Notes: generated by a model not told the origin, from the letters alone. A stretch of 64,000 nt of DNA from Dokdonella sp. (GCA_016712865.1 JADJQH010000008.1:558001-622000); one strand, 5' to 3'; counted from the stretch's first letter, positions 9,159-18,628 are shown. Numbers and translations are program-made.

Positions 9159-9734
9159 ATGCGCAAGCCCCTGCCCAAAGCCGAACGCGGATTCACCCTG
9201 ATTGAAATGATCGCGGCATTCGTGATCTTTGCCATCGCGGTCGGTGCCTTGATGCAGATCCTCACCCAATCGCTGCACAACGCGCGCCAGTCGCGCGATG
9301 AAACGAGGGCGGCGTTGTGGGCACAAACCCTGCTGGACAACGTGGGCATGGGCGAGCCGGTCGAGGCAGGCGGTAGCAGCGGCGAGTTCGACCGCGAGTT
9401 CCGATGGGAAATGCAGATCGAGCAGATTGATCCGCAAATGATCATGGTCAGCGCCGGTGACCATGCGCAGGATGCAGGCCAGGCCCTGGCTGCGGCCGCC
9501 GGCCAGGAGCTGCCGCAGATCGACCTGTTCCATGTGGATTTGCGCGTAACCTGGGGCAAGGGAGGTCGTGAGCACAGTGCGCGCTTCTCCACATTGCGCA
9601 CCGCCAGGTCCGACATGCCGGAGCGCCGCTCTTCCGGCGGCAGTCGAGTGGGTCGTTCGATGGGGCCGGTGGATTTGTCCGGCGGGCAGCGAGGCGCAAA
9701 TCGGGCCGCGCCGGATGAAGGGCGCCGCAAATGA
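9159..9734 (+). CDS. gspI: Minor pseudopilin GspI
   Basis: Minor pseudopilin that nucleates the pseudopilus tip with GspJ and GspK. The leader MRKPLPKAERG is followed by the cleavage site G-FTLIEM and a hydrophobic helix (IAAFVIFAIAVGALM). The remaining globular part is short and ends in an Arg/Gly-rich tail (about the last 40 residues) beyond the usual family length. ATG 9159 is chosen because it gives a normal basic leader; an in-frame GTG at 9120 next to the gspH stop is a possible alternative. The last bases overlap the gspJ start (ATGA). Confidence 0.93.
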   Translation: MRKPLPKAERGFTLIEMIAAFVIFAIAVGALMQILTQSLHNARQSRDETRAALWAQTLLDNVGMGEPVEAGGSSGEFDREFRWEMQIEQIDPQMIMVSAGDHAQDAGQALAAAAGQELPQIDLFHVDLRVTWGKGGREHSARFSTLRTARSDMPERRSSGGSRVGRSMGPVDLSGGQRGANRAAPDEGRRK

Positions 9735-10462
9735 TCACCATTGGCCAGCGCCGATCCATCTCGGGTTTCACGTTGATCGAGGTATTGCTCGCCACCTTGC
9801 TGCTGGCGGTGTTGCTGGCTGCTGCATTCGGTGGCATCCGTTCCGCGGTGAAGGGCATGACGGCCGGTGAGGCACTCATCGACCGCACCAACCGCCTGCG
9901 CGTCGCCCAGGAATTCATCCGCCACCAGGTCAGCCGCATCCTGCCCTTGCCGTTTGGCGAGAAAAAGGGCGGGGAAGGGAACCTGCTGTTTCAGGGCGAC
10001 CGGGATTTCATGCGATTCGTTGCGCCCATGCCCGGTTATCTCTCCAATGGCGGTGCCTACGTGCAGACCCTGGAATTGGCCAGCACACGCAACGGCAAGC
10101 AGTTGTTGTTCACCCATGCCATGCTGAACGGGTTTGACCTGGAAAAACTGAACCCGTCGGATTCGGAGCCGGTGATCCTGATGGACCAGATCGACAGTGG
10201 TGAATTCGAATACCGCGCGCTGGATGACCAGGGTGAACTTGAAGACTGGTCCGATGACTGGGACGAGGAGGGATCGACGCCGGTCATGGTCCGCATCACG
10301 CTCAAGATGCGCCCGCAGGCCTTGGTCGACTGGCCGGACATGGAAATACCCCTCGTCCTGGGCGCAGGCGCGGCGCGTCAGTCGGGCGGGGTTCGTTTCG
10401 ATGACATCCCGCCACCGCCCAATCCGGCTAACCAATCCGGTGGAACCCAGCCCGAGCGATGA
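9731..10462 (+). CDS. gspJ: Minor pseudopilin GspJ
   Basis: Minor pseudopilin (243 aa) of the pseudopilus tip complex. The short leader MITIGQRRSISG precedes G-FTLIEV and a hydrophobic stem (LLATLLLAVLLAAAFGG). The body contains FRHQ-like EFIRHQVSRILPL and a late segment MVRITLKM typical of GspJ. The C-terminal 35 residues are Gly/Pro-rich and probably disordered. It overlaps both neighbours by four bases, as expected for translational coupling. Confidence 0.94.
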   Translation: MITIGQRRSISGFTLIEVLLATLLLAVLLAAAFGGIRSAVKGMTAGEALIDRTNRLRVAQEFIRHQVSRILPLPFGEKKGGEGNLLFQGDRDFMRFVAPMPGYLSNGGAYVQTLELASTRNGKQLLFTHAMLNGFDLEKLNPSDSEPVILMDQIDSGEFEYRALDDQGELEDWSDDWDEEGSTPVMVRITLKMRPQALVDWPDMEIPLVLGAGAARQSGGVRFDDIPPPPNPANQSGGTQPER

Positions 10463-11394
10463 ACACAATTCATCAACTTGCAAGTTTCCGTTGGGGCGCG
10501 CGCAGGCAATCGGGCGTTGCCTTCGTGTTGGTAATGTGGGTGATCGCCATGCTTTCGGTGGTGCTCGGCAGCTTCGCCTTGATCGCGCGCACCGAAGCCA
10601 TGCAATCGAAGCACCTGTTTGATACGACCACGGCTCGCTATGCCGCCGAAGCGGGGCTGAACCTTGCGGTCTATGGGCTCAGCAAGTCCGACCCCGAACA
10701 GAAATGGATGGCCGATGGGCGACCGTATTCGGTCACTTTCGATGATATCCAGGTGGAACTGACCATCACCGATGATTCCGGCAAGATCGACATCAATGCG
10801 GCGGATTCGGCGGGACTCAAGAATCTCTTCGTCGGTGCCGGGGTCGAGGAGCCGCAGGCCGAGGAGCTTGCGGATGCCATCGTCGACTGGCGTGATCCGG
10901 ATGACCTCAGCTCCCTGCATGGCGCGGAGCGTGACGACTACCGGGCTGTCGACCTGCCTTACGGTCCACGCAATGCGCCGTTCGAGACCCTGTCGGAGAT
11001 CCAGCAGGTCCTCGGCATGAACTATGAGCTGTACAGCAAGATCGAACCGGCCATCACCATGTTTTCAGGGCGCAGCACGCCGAGTGCCGCTTATGCCCCG
11101 ATCGAGGCATTGATGGCCATTCCCGGCATGACCCTTGAGCAGGCGCAACAGTTGATTGCCCAGCGCCAGGCCCTGGCACCTGGCCAACTGGGCCAGGGAA
11201 ATTCAGGCCTGATGATGCCGGACGGCTCGCCCTTGATGGCGGATGGTGGGGGGCTCACGTATAGTGTCAAATCCCGTGCCAGTCTCCCGAACGGAGCGAG
11301 CACCGTGCTGGATGCGACGGTTCGCATGGGCGGGATGAATTCGGCGGGGCGACCCTTTGTCGTGCTCCGCTGGCGTGATGGCGAGAACTCGTAA
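10459..11394 (+). CDS. gspK: Minor pseudopilin GspK
   Basis: Large minor pseudopilin that caps the pseudopilus (311 aa). The prepilin site is SG-VAFVLVMWVIAML and lacks the Glu5 of other pseudopilins, which is normal for GspK. Family marks follow: YAAEAGLNLAVYGL in the stem region and ITDDSGKIDINAAD, which introduces the helix-rich domain with AIVDWRDPDD (likely metal-binding acidic residues). A second helical segment (PIEALMAIPGMTLEQ) corresponds to the GspK SAM-like domain. Its start overlaps the gspJ stop. Confidence 0.96.
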   Translation: MNTIHQLASFRWGARRQSGVAFVLVMWVIAMLSVVLGSFALIARTEAMQSKHLFDTTTARYAAEAGLNLAVYGLSKSDPEQKWMADGRPYSVTFDDIQVELTITDDSGKIDINAADSAGLKNLFVGAGVEEPQAEELADAIVDWRDPDDLSSLHGAERDDYRAVDLPYGPRNAPFETLSEIQQVLGMNYELYSKIEPAITMFSGRSTPSAAYAPIEALMAIPGMTLEQAQQLIAQRQALAPGQLGQGNSGLMMPDGSPLMADGGGLTYSVKSRASLPNGASTVLDATVRMGGMNSAGRPFVVLRWRDGENS

Positions 11395-11400
11395 CCTGCC

Positions 11401-12618
11401 GTGAAAGAAGCCCTGGACAGACTGTTGGCGCGTCTGCGCATGCGCCTTGCCAAGACTCCCATACCCCGGTTTTTCAGCTGGTGGGGTACGGAGCTGCTTG
11501 CCTGCCTGCCCGAACGCTGGCGAAAACTGATTGCCGGCAGCAACGAGGCGCTGCTGGTGGAGCAGGATGCCGAGGAGTTCGTGGTATCGCGTGAACGCGA
11601 GCGCCACACGGTCGAACTGGGCCGGATTGCACGGAACCTGGGTGCGGAAGCGCAGGTGGCGGAATTTCGACGCTTGCAGGCGTCCATCCAGAATCCCGCG
11701 CTGCGCGCCATTTTCTGCATTCCCGAATCCTCTACGTTGACCCGCAACCTGAGCCTGCCTGCTGCGGCAGAGGACAACCTGCGCCAGGTGCTCGGCTTCG
11801 AGATGGATCGGCAGACGCCATTCAAGGCGGACCAGGTGTATTTCGACAGCCGCATCGTGGCGCGCGATTCCGCTTCACGCAGCCTGCGTGTCGAGTTGAT
11901 CGTCCTGCCGAAAGCCCTGCTGGACCCGCAACTCGCATCCATCGGTGGCGGAGCCATCGATTTCGACGCCGTGGACGTGCGCAGCAGGACTGACGGCGAT
12001 GGCGCGCGTCGCGGCATCAACCTGTTGCCGGTGGAAAAACGGGCGCGGCGCCGGGACATGCGCCTCCCGCTCAACCTGGGTTTGGCTGCTGCCGCCGTGT
12101 TGCTGCTCTTGTTCAACATGTCCGAGTCGCTCAGCAATCGTCAGATTGCTGTGGAGACCATGCAGGCGGAAGTCGACAAGGCAGCCGCAGCGGCTCGCGA
12201 AGTGGTGGATTTGAAGAAGAGCCTGCAGGATTCAATCGACGGCGCCAATTTCCTCTCGGAAAAAAAGCGCAACGGCGTGCTGACCATTGCCTTGCTCAAT
12301 GATCTGACTGGCCGGCTCAATGACGATACCTATCTGGAGCGCCTGAGCGTCGAACGCAATCAGATCCAGATCCAGGGCCAGAGCAAGGAAGCCGCGAGCC
12401 TCATCAATGTGCTCGGGGATTCTCCATTCCTCGGCAATCCCAAGCTGGAAGGCCAGATCCAGCCGGACCCGCGTACCGGCAAGGACCGCTTCACCATCAG
12501 TGCGGAACCCAGGAGCGCCGTTCCTGCGCAGGCCGGCCAGGATACGCAAGATCCAGGGTTGCAGGCCACGGTGAGCGGCGATGGCGAGCCCAAGGAGGAC
12601 AGCGATGGCACGCCTTGA
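11401..12618 (+). CDS. gspL: Type II secretion assembly protein GspL (XpsL)
   Basis: Bitopic inner-membrane protein (405 aa) that recruits GspE to the platform. The long N-terminal cytoplasmic part has the actin-like fold of the PilM/GspL type, with EDNLRQVLGFEMDRQTPF typical of this group. One membrane segment lies near residues 222-240 (LGLAAAAVLLLLFNM), followed by a coiled-coil stretch and a ferredoxin-like periplasmic domain (LTGRLNDDTYLERLSV). Translation starts at GTG 11401, seven bases after the gspK stop. The C-terminal tail of about 40 residues is acidic and low in complexity. It overlaps gspM by 14 bases. Confidence 0.93.
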   Translation: MKEALDRLLARLRMRLAKTPIPRFFSWWGTELLACLPERWRKLIAGSNEALLVEQDAEEFVVSRERERHTVELGRIARNLGAEAQVAEFRRLQASIQNPALRAIFCIPESSTLTRNLSLPAAAEDNLRQVLGFEMDRQTPFKADQVYFDSRIVARDSASRSLRVELIVLPKALLDPQLASIGGGAIDFDAVDVRSRTDGDGARRGINLLPVEKRARRRDMRLPLNLGLAAAAVLLLLFNMSESLSNRQIAVETMQAEVDKAAAAAREVVDLKKSLQDSIDGANFLSEKKRNGVLTIALLNDLTGRLNDDTYLERLSVERNQIQIQGQSKEAASLINVLGDSPFLGNPKLEGQIQPDPRTGKDRFTISAEPRSAVPAQAGQDTQDPGLQATVSGDGEPKEDSDGTP

Positions 12619-13213
12619 ATTGCGCCCGAAGGATGGACGGCTGCTGGCGGTTGTGCTGTTGCTGATCGTCGCCTTGTGCGTCTATCTGTTTGGCGTGCAT
12701 TGGTGGTTTGTGGCTCCGCACCTGAGTTATTACGAGCAGATGCGCGACCTGCGCGAGGCGCAGCAACGCTACGCGCGCATCATCGCCGAGCGAGGGGCCA
12801 TCGAACAGAAACTGGCCGAGGTTCGCGCCTATGAACAAGGGAACCAGGCCTTCCTTTCCGAAGCCGATGCCAACGCGGCATCGGCGGGGCTGATTACCCG
12901 CCTGCGCCAGTCGCAGACCGACCAGACCGATCCCAAGCGCTGCTCCGTGGTCAGCAATACGCCCTACAGTGGCGGCGATGAAGAGCTGTACCAGCGTGTT
13001 GTCGTGCAGGCGCGCTTGCGCTGCGACCTCGAATCGCTGGCATCGATCCTGTATGACTTGGAAAGCGGAAAGCCGTATCTGTTTGTCGATGAACTCATGA
13101 TCTACAAACAGCAAACCTACGTGCCGCCGGGGGCAAAGCGGACGGCCAGCCCGCTCGATGTGCGATTCAATCTTTCCGGCTATCTGCGCCAACCTGGGAA
13201 AAAGGCGCCCTGA
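12605..13213 (+). CDS. gspM: Type II secretion assembly protein GspM (XpsM)
   Basis: Small bitopic inner-membrane partner of GspL (202 aa). An N-terminal membrane segment (LLAVVLLLIVALCVYLFGVHWW) is followed by a coiled-coil stretch (YYEQMRDLREAQQRYARII) and a small periplasmic domain with two cysteines (KRCSVV, LRCDLE) that could pair. ATG 12605 is chosen because AAGGAGG stands directly upstream inside gspL. The position between gspL and gspN matches xps clusters. Confidence 0.9.
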   Translation: MARLELRPKDGRLLAVVLLLIVALCVYLFGVHWWFVAPHLSYYEQMRDLREAQQRYARIIAERGAIEQKLAEVRAYEQGNQAFLSEADANAASAGLITRLRQSQTDQTDPKRCSVVSNTPYSGGDEELYQRVVVQARLRCDLESLASILYDLESGKPYLFVDELMIYKQQTYVPPGAKRTASPLDVRFNLSGYLRQPGKKAP

Positions 13214-13935
13214 TGGAAATCCGTCATGCCCGCAACCTGACCCTTGGCCTCGCCGGCATCTGTGGCGCGTTGGTGCTGGCTGCCCTTGTTCAATTGGCTG
13301 GCTACGGTCGCGGCTACGGCTGGCTGCCAGCGGATGCGGCCGGCGCGCCCGAGTTGCTGGGCGACATTGACCGCGAACCGTTCCGCATGCCCCCGCGATC
13401 GGGCTTCGGCGACGTTGAAACCCGTCCCTTGTTCAACGAAGACCGCAAACCGACTCCCGTGGGAGACGGCGACCTGACGGCTGAGGCGCCACCGGCGGCG
13501 CCCCTGAATGCCACCCTGACCGGGGTGATCCTGGTGCGCAAGACGCAATCGACCGGTGAGCTCAGGATCGCCATGGTGCGTGACAATCTGCGGAACGAAA
13601 CCGTTGCGCTCAAGGTCGGAATGCCATTGCAGGGCGATCAGGCGGGCTGGACCTTGGTTGATCTGCAACCGCGCCTGGCAAAGTTCCGCAATGCCAGCGA
13701 TGAGACGGCGGAAATCGAGTTGAACACGGCTGCCGGTCCTGCCCAGGCGCCGCCAGCACCGCGCGCACCTGCAGAGGCGCCCGTTGGCCGCGGACAGGTT
13801 GCTCCACCCAAGGCCGGCAACCCGGCGGAAACGGACCTGGCAAAACGCATTGAAGAGCGCAGGCGGCAAATGCGCGAAGAGGCAGAGCGCCTGCGGGCGC
13901 AACGCGGGAATTCCCCCGCCGAGCAGAAGAATTGA
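13213..13935 (+). CDS. gspN: Type II secretion protein N (XpsN, GspC-like)
   Basis: Bitopic inner-membrane protein (240 aa) that in xps-type systems connects the inner-membrane platform to the secretin, the job done by GspC elsewhere. A membrane segment lies near residues 12-33 (LAGICGALVLAALVQLAG). A homology-region-like domain follows (ETRPLFNEDRKP, LNATLTGVILV, LKVGMPLQGDQAGWTL). The tail is Ala/Pro-rich with a charged helix (KRIEERRRQMREEAERL). There is no PDZ domain, unlike many GspC proteins. No separate gspC is present in the cluster. The ATG overlaps the gspM stop by one base. Confidence 0.88.
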   Translation: MEIRHARNLTLGLAGICGALVLAALVQLAGYGRGYGWLPADAAGAPELLGDIDREPFRMPPRSGFGDVETRPLFNEDRKPTPVGDGDLTAEAPPAAPLNATLTGVILVRKTQSTGELRIAMVRDNLRNETVALKVGMPLQGDQAGWTLVDLQPRLAKFRNASDETAEIELNTAAGPAQAPPAPRAPAEAPVGRGQVAPPKAGNPAETDLAKRIEERRRQMREEAERLRAQRGNSPAEQKN

Positions 13936-13948
13936 CGGAGTGATCCAC

Positions 13949-16246
13949 GTGGCAACCAGAATTTTCAATCTCGCGGTCGCTCTGGCCCTCACCGTGCTGG
14001 CAGGGTGCACAAGCGCGCCAATTCGGGGTGACTCGGCTGGCGGGCACCGGCAGTCGGTGCTGACCGCGGACAACATGGCAAAGCCTCCCCGCGGTCGGGA
14101 TGGGGCCAAGGCGACAGACTCCGAAGGGCTGGACGTCAGTGCCACGGGGCCGGATACCTTTGCCGCGCCCAAGCCGGAAATCCAGATGGGTACCGGCAAG
14201 TTCATCAACGAGGAAGCTGCCCGGCGCAAGGCCCCCGAGCCTGCGGGCGAGGGGCAGGTCGACTTCAATTTCGAGAACAATCCAATCCAGGCGGTGGTCA
14301 AGGCGATCCTCGGCGACCTGCTGCAGGAAAACTACACGATTGCCCCGAATGTGGGCGGCAATGTGTCGTTCTCGACGGCCAAGCCGATTCGGGCGGACCA
14401 GGCCATGTCGGTCCTGGAAATGTTGTTGTCCTGGACCGGCAACACCCTCATCCACAAGGACGGTCGCTACACGGTGCTGCAAATCAAGGATGCGGTGCCT
14501 GGCAATCTGACCCCAAGGCTGGCATCACCCAAGCTGGCGGATGGCTACGAGGTGCGGGTTTTCCCCCTGCGCTACGTTTCGCCCTCGGAGATGGCCAAGC
14601 TGCTTACGCCGTATGCCAAGCCGACGGCGTTCATCAACATCGATACCGCGCGCAGCATGCTGGTTCTTGCCGGTACGGCTTCGGAGCTTTCCAATTACGC
14701 CCAGACGATTGAAATCTTCGATGTCGACTGGCTCAAGGGCATGTCCATCGGTGTTTTCAACCTGCAGCGGGTGGAAGTGGCAACCCTGATGCCCGAGCTT
14801 GAAAAGATCTTCGGTGCCACTGGCGAGTCGCCTTTGGCCGGCATGTTCCGCTTCGTGCCGATTGAGCGCACCAATTCGGTGATTGCCATCACCTCGCAGC
14901 CGGAATACCTGAAACAGGCCGAGGAGTGGCTGCACCGACTGGACCGTGCCGGTGACGAAAGCTCGACCCAGTTGTTCGTCTACGACGTGAAGAACATCAA
15001 GTCGGTCGATCTGGCCGACTATCTCAGCCAGATCTTTCTTGGCAGCTCCGGCGGCGGCTCTTCCGGGCGTTCGGACACCTCCGGTTCGGTTGCGCCGGGG
15101 CTTGCTGCCGCAACCATCGCCAATGCGGGAGCCAATGCCACAGGCGGTACCGGTTCGCGGCGATCCAGCCGCTTGGGTGGCGCCGCCAGTGCAAGCAAGT
15201 CCAGTTCCTCGGCGGGGTCCATCTCCAGCAGTCCGGATTCCGACATCCGCATCACCTCCGTCGAGGAAAGCAACCAGTTGCTGGTCATGGCCACGCCCGC
15301 AGAATGGGATGCCATGCAGGGCGCCATTCGCCGCCTGGACATCGCCCCACTGCAGGTGCATATCGAAACCAAGATTCTTGAAGTGACTCTGAGCGGAGCC
15401 TTGCAATACGGTGTGAAATGGTGGTTTACCGGCTTGATGGGAGAGGGCTATGGCGCTACCTATGAAAATCCCCAAGGTAGGCCGTACCCGAACCCGAGCG
15501 ATCGTCAGCGAGGCTTGTTGGGCGCGGTCACCACGCCGGTAGCCGCCGGTTCCAACATCTTTGCTTCCTACCTGAACAGCAAGTTCCAGGTTGCCTTGAG
15601 CGCCCTGCAGAACAGCGGCCAGGCCAAGGTGTTGTCCGCGCCTTCCCTGGTCGTGATGAACAACCAGGAGGCGCAGATCAATGTCGGTACGCGCATTCCG
15701 GTGCAGCAGACCAGCATAGTCGGACTCGGGGCGGTCCAGGGCGGGGTGAGCAACCCGAATATTGGAAATTCAACTGGGGTTGGACAGGTGTCCTACCTCG
15801 ATACCGGCGTGATCCTGCAGGTCAAGCCAAGGGTCAATCCGGGCGGTTTGGTGTATCTCGAAGTTTCCCAGGAAGTCAGTAAGCCGGGTGTGGCCGGTGC
15901 CGTCAATGGCAATCCGCCCATCAATACCCGTACCCTGGATACCAGTATTGCCGTGAACAGTGGTGACACGATCCTGCTGGGTGGCTTGATTTCCGAAGAC
16001 GACCAGACCTCGGAGGATGGCGTGCCTGGCCTCAGCCGCATTCCCATACTCGGCAAATTGTTTGGAAGTACCCGCAAGGAAACCCAGCGAACGGAATTGA
16101 TTGTCCTGATCACGCCGCAGGTGATGAACAACTCCGAAGACGCGCGTGAAATCACCGAGGAATACAAGCGGCAGTTCCAGGGACTGGTGCCCCTGCACGA
16201 AACAGGGAACCGGGCCAAACCTGAAGCGGTCGATGACACCCCATGA
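13949..16246 (+). CDS. gspD: Type II secretion secretin GspD (XpsD), lipoprotein
   Basis: Outer-membrane secretin that forms the exit channel (765 aa from GTG 13949). The N-terminus is a lipoprotein signal with lipobox LAGC, as known for XpsD; GTG 13949 is chosen because it gives a short signal peptide preceded by CGGAG. Domains in order: N0 (VDFNFENNPIQAVVKAIL), N1-N3, then the secretin barrel with VHIETKILEVTLSGALQYGV, PSLVVMNNQEAQINVGTRIP, YLDTGVILQVKPRVNPGG and GDTILLGGLISE...LGKLFGS. A Gly/Ser-rich insertion of about 65 residues (15046-15240) interrupts the third N domain. The lipid anchor may let it reach the outer membrane without a separate pilotin. Confidence 0.97.
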   Translation: MATRIFNLAVALALTVLAGCTSAPIRGDSAGGHRQSVLTADNMAKPPRGRDGAKATDSEGLDVSATGPDTFAAPKPEIQMGTGKFINEEAARRKAPEPAGEGQVDFNFENNPIQAVVKAILGDLLQENYTIAPNVGGNVSFSTAKPIRADQAMSVLEMLLSWTGNTLIHKDGRYTVLQIKDAVPGNLTPRLASPKLADGYEVRVFPLRYVSPSEMAKLLTPYAKPTAFINIDTARSMLVLAGTASELSNYAQTIEIFDVDWLKGMSIGVFNLQRVEVATLMPELEKIFGATGESPLAGMFRFVPIERTNSVIAITSQPEYLKQAEEWLHRLDRAGDESSTQLFVYDVKNIKSVDLADYLSQIFLGSSGGGSSGRSDTSGSVAPGLAAATIANAGANATGGTGSRRSSRLGGAASASKSSSSAGSISSSPDSDIRITSVEESNQLLVMATPAEWDAMQGAIRRLDIAPLQVHIETKILEVTLSGALQYGVKWWFTGLMGEGYGATYENPQGRPYPNPSDRQRGLLGAVTTPVAAGSNIFASYLNSKFQVALSALQNSGQAKVLSAPSLVVMNNQEAQINVGTRIPVQQTSIVGLGAVQGGVSNPNIGNSTGVGQVSYLDTGVILQVKPRVNPGGLVYLEVSQEVSKPGVAGAVNGNPPINTRTLDTSIAVNSGDTILLGGLISEDDQTSEDGVPGLSRIPILGKLFGSTRKETQRTELIVLITPQVMNNSEDAREITEEYKRQFQGLVPLHETGNRAKPEAVDDTP

Positions 16247-16262
16247 TTCGAGGAGAAAAGAC

Positions 16263-16730
16263 GTGATCCAGCTTCGCCGCATTGCATTGCCACTGATTGC
16301 CCTGGTCGCCGCAGGTTGCGCCAGTCAGGCGCAACGAACAGAAGTTGCTGCCAATGGCGACACGGCACCATCGGCAAAGGACAAGGCAATCATTGAACAG
16401 CGCGCCATTCAGCGCTGGGAATTGCTGATCAATCACCAGGCGGCAAAGGCCTATGATTTCCTGAGCCCCGGCTTTCGCGCCACCAAATCGCGGGAGGCCT
16501 ATGCTGCGGAAATGAACAATCGGCCCGTACAGTGGAGCAAGGTTCTGCCCTACAGCCAGAAGTGCGAAAAGCCGACGGTTTGCGAGGTGAGCCTTCAAAT
16601 CGACGCAAATGTCAACATGCCCGGGGTCAAGGGACCAGTTTCTTCTGTGGGCTTCGTCACGGAAACCTGGATCAAGACCGGTGGCAAGTGGTATATCCTG
16701 CCGAACATGCCCGGTGCCAAAGGCGGTTAG
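16263..16730 (+). CDS. Small lipoprotein downstream of gspD
   Basis: Predicted lipoprotein of 155 aa with a basic N-terminus, a hydrophobic stretch (ALPLIALVAAGC) and lipobox VAAGC. The mature part has an NTF2/SnoaL-like flavour (AIQRWELLINHQAAKAYDFL, WIKTGGKWYILP) and two cysteines that may pair (QKCEKPTVCEV). GTG 16263 is chosen because GAGGAG lies just upstream and because the lipobox then falls at residue 20. It starts 16 bases after gspD and probably ends the secretion operon. No function is known; a pilotin or assembly role is only a guess from position. Confidence 0.85.
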   Translation: MIQLRRIALPLIALVAAGCASQAQRTEVAANGDTAPSAKDKAIIEQRAIQRWELLINHQAAKAYDFLSPGFRATKSREAYAAEMNNRPVQWSKVLPYSQKCEKPTVCEVSLQIDANVNMPGVKGPVSSVGFVTETWIKTGGKWYILPNMPGAKGG

Positions 16731-16750
16731 GAGGCTGGTCGCCGGGATTT

Positions 16751-16803
16751 GGAACGGGTATAGTGCCGGCAAGTGCGAGCTCTAAGAGCTCGTTGCCCGT
16801 TCC
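16751..16803. repeat. Nested inverted repeat after the secretion operon
   Basis: The outer arms GGAACGGG (16751-16758) and CCCGTTCC (16796-16803) enclose a perfect inner hairpin CGAGCTC-TAA-GAGCTCG (16776-16792). There is no T-run, so it may be a Rho-type end, an operator, or a cruciform upstream of the next gene. Confidence 0.6.
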
Positions 16804-16996
16804 ATGTTTATCGTCTTGTGCCAGGGGAAAGCCGGGTTGAAGTGGATTGCCCGGGAGGGATTGCACCGCATTGGACCTTGCCGTACGATTGGTCCGCTGT
16901 TGCCTAACCCTGCCCTCTGAAAAGCGGGACAAAACTGCTGTTGGACAGACGTTAGCCGTAAGCAAAAGCCCTGTGGTCAATTTAGGAGTGTCAGTA

Positions 16997-18565
16997 ATGA
17001 AGCGAAATAGCTTGACGACCGCCGTCGTCGCCGGTATCGCCGGTACGGTGGGCATCGCGAATCTCGCGAGCGCAGTCAATCTGAACCCGGATGGTTTGGG
17101 TCAGGTTCTTATCTACCCGTATTACACCGTCAACTCGAACTCGCCAGGCAACAACCTGCAGACCCTGTTCTCCGTGGTCAACACCACCGACCAGGGCAAG
17201 GCTGTCAAGGTGCGTTTCGTTGAAGGCTACAACAGCCGTGAAGTCCGCGACTTCCACGTCTACCTGTCGCCGTTTGACGTGTGGACGGCCAACCTGTTCA
17301 AGTTGCCGGACCAGGAGCAGGCCAACCTGCTCACCGACGACAACTCCTGCACGGTGCCGGACATCAAGGGCGCTACCGGTAATGGCCTCGGCCAACTGCC
17401 GGATGGCCGCACCTACCTGCCGTTCACCAATGCCCGTTACTCCGGTGCGTATGACGATGGCGGTCCGACCGGTCTGTCACGTACGCGTGAAGGCCATTTC
17501 GAAATCATCGAAATGGGCGTGGTCACCAATGCGACCGAAGGTTCGTTGGACGCCATCACCCACGTCGCTGGCGTGCCGGACAACTGCGCCCAGGTCATCG
17601 CTGCATGGGTCGGCACCCCGGCCGGCTACTGGATCACCGATCCGAACATCGACATCGATCCGCCGACCGGCGGCTTGTTCGGTGCGACCCTGTTGCTCGA
17701 TCCGGCTACGGGCGTCAGCTCCGGCTACAGCGCGGATGCGGTTGACGGCTTCGTCACCGACGGCACCAACCTGCATGGCGTCCCGGGCGATGTGAACCCG
17801 TCGCTCTCGAGCGTTCGTGGTTTGCCGGCTGGTACCGCAACGGCTTACGTGTTCAACAATGGCGCCTTGATTTCTGCCACCTACGGTGGTGGTTCCGGTC
17901 GCCCGATCGACGCAGTCAGCGCCGTGTTCATGCAGAACAACATCTTCAACGAGTACGTGCTCGGTGGTGGTGCTGCTGCAACCACGGATTGGGTGGTTAC
18001 GTTCCCGACCAAGCGTTTCTACGTTGACAACCTGATCGTTGGCGCCGCCGCGATCCAGCCGTTCGTGCAGGTGTTCGATGGCGTTTCCGACGTCGAAGTG
18101 GGTCTGTTCCCGTATGATCGTGAAGAAGGCAATCCGTCGGCATGTACCGGCTCCGATTCCGACAACCCGAACTGCGGCGTCTGCTTCTCGCCTTGCGACG
18201 ACCCGACCTTCAATGCTCCGGTACTGAGCTACGAAGCCCAGGTCATCTCGTTCCAGACTGCAGCCGACTTTGCGGCAGATTCGACCTCGCCGGTTTTGGG
18301 TTCGGCTCTGGCCAACAACGTCGACGTCCGTGCTGACTTCCTGAATCAAGGCTGGATGCGCATTGCGTTCAACCCGACCACGGAACCGCACCTGCTGTCG
18401 GCTTCGACTCAGGGTGAGGTGTTTGAAGGCCTGCCGGCTACCGGCTTCGCCATCACCAACTACATCAACGCCAATGCTGCTCCTGGCTTGCTTGCCAATT
18501 ACTCGGGCCTGTGGCACCACAAGGGTTCGCGTAGCTGCGCCGCTGCAACCGCTGCTTGCTCCTGA
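16997..18565 (+). CDS. Exported protein of unknown function, probably abundant
   Basis: Secreted protein of 522 aa with a Sec signal (KRNSLTTAVVAGIAGTVGI...LASA) and a mature N-terminus starting VNLNPDGLGQVLIYPYYT. It belongs to a family I recognise from other proteobacteria but cannot name. It has a beta-rich, Gly/Asn/Asp-rich composition and a four-cysteine cluster near residues 388-401 (NPNCGVCFSPCDD). Proline is almost always CCG and codon choice is narrower than in neighbours, suggesting strong expression. ATG 16997 follows AGGAG, and a strong terminator ends the unit. It lies directly after the secretion operon, so type II secretion cargo or a surface protein are possible; neither is shown. 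Confidence 0.85.
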   Translation: MKRNSLTTAVVAGIAGTVGIANLASAVNLNPDGLGQVLIYPYYTVNSNSPGNNLQTLFSVVNTTDQGKAVKVRFVEGYNSREVRDFHVYLSPFDVWTANLFKLPDQEQANLLTDDNSCTVPDIKGATGNGLGQLPDGRTYLPFTNARYSGAYDDGGPTGLSRTREGHFEIIEMGVVTNATEGSLDAITHVAGVPDNCAQVIAAWVGTPAGYWITDPNIDIDPPTGGLFGATLLLDPATGVSSGYSADAVDGFVTDGTNLHGVPGDVNPSLSSVRGLPAGTATAYVFNNGALISATYGGGSGRPIDAVSAVFMQNNIFNEYVLGGGAAATTDWVVTFPTKRFYVDNLIVGAAAIQPFVQVFDGVSDVEVGLFPYDREEGNPSACTGSDSDNPNCGVCFSPCDDPTFNAPVLSYEAQVISFQTAADFAADSTSPVLGSALANNVDVRADFLNQGWMRIAFNPTTEPHLLSASTQGEVFEGLPATGFAITNYINANAAPGLLANYSGLWHHKGSRSCAAATAACS

Positions 18566-18592
18566 TCGATATCTGGTCAGGCTTGTACTTCA

Positions 18593-18628
18593 GAGAGCCC
18601 CGCGTATGCGGGGCTTTCTTTTTTTTTA
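18593..18628 (+). terminator. Rho-independent terminator
   Basis: GC-rich hairpin AAAGCCCCGC/GCGGGGCTTT-like (AGAGCCCCGC GTAT GCGGGGCTTT) followed by a run of about nine T, 27 bases after the stop of the exported protein. Confidence 0.92.
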
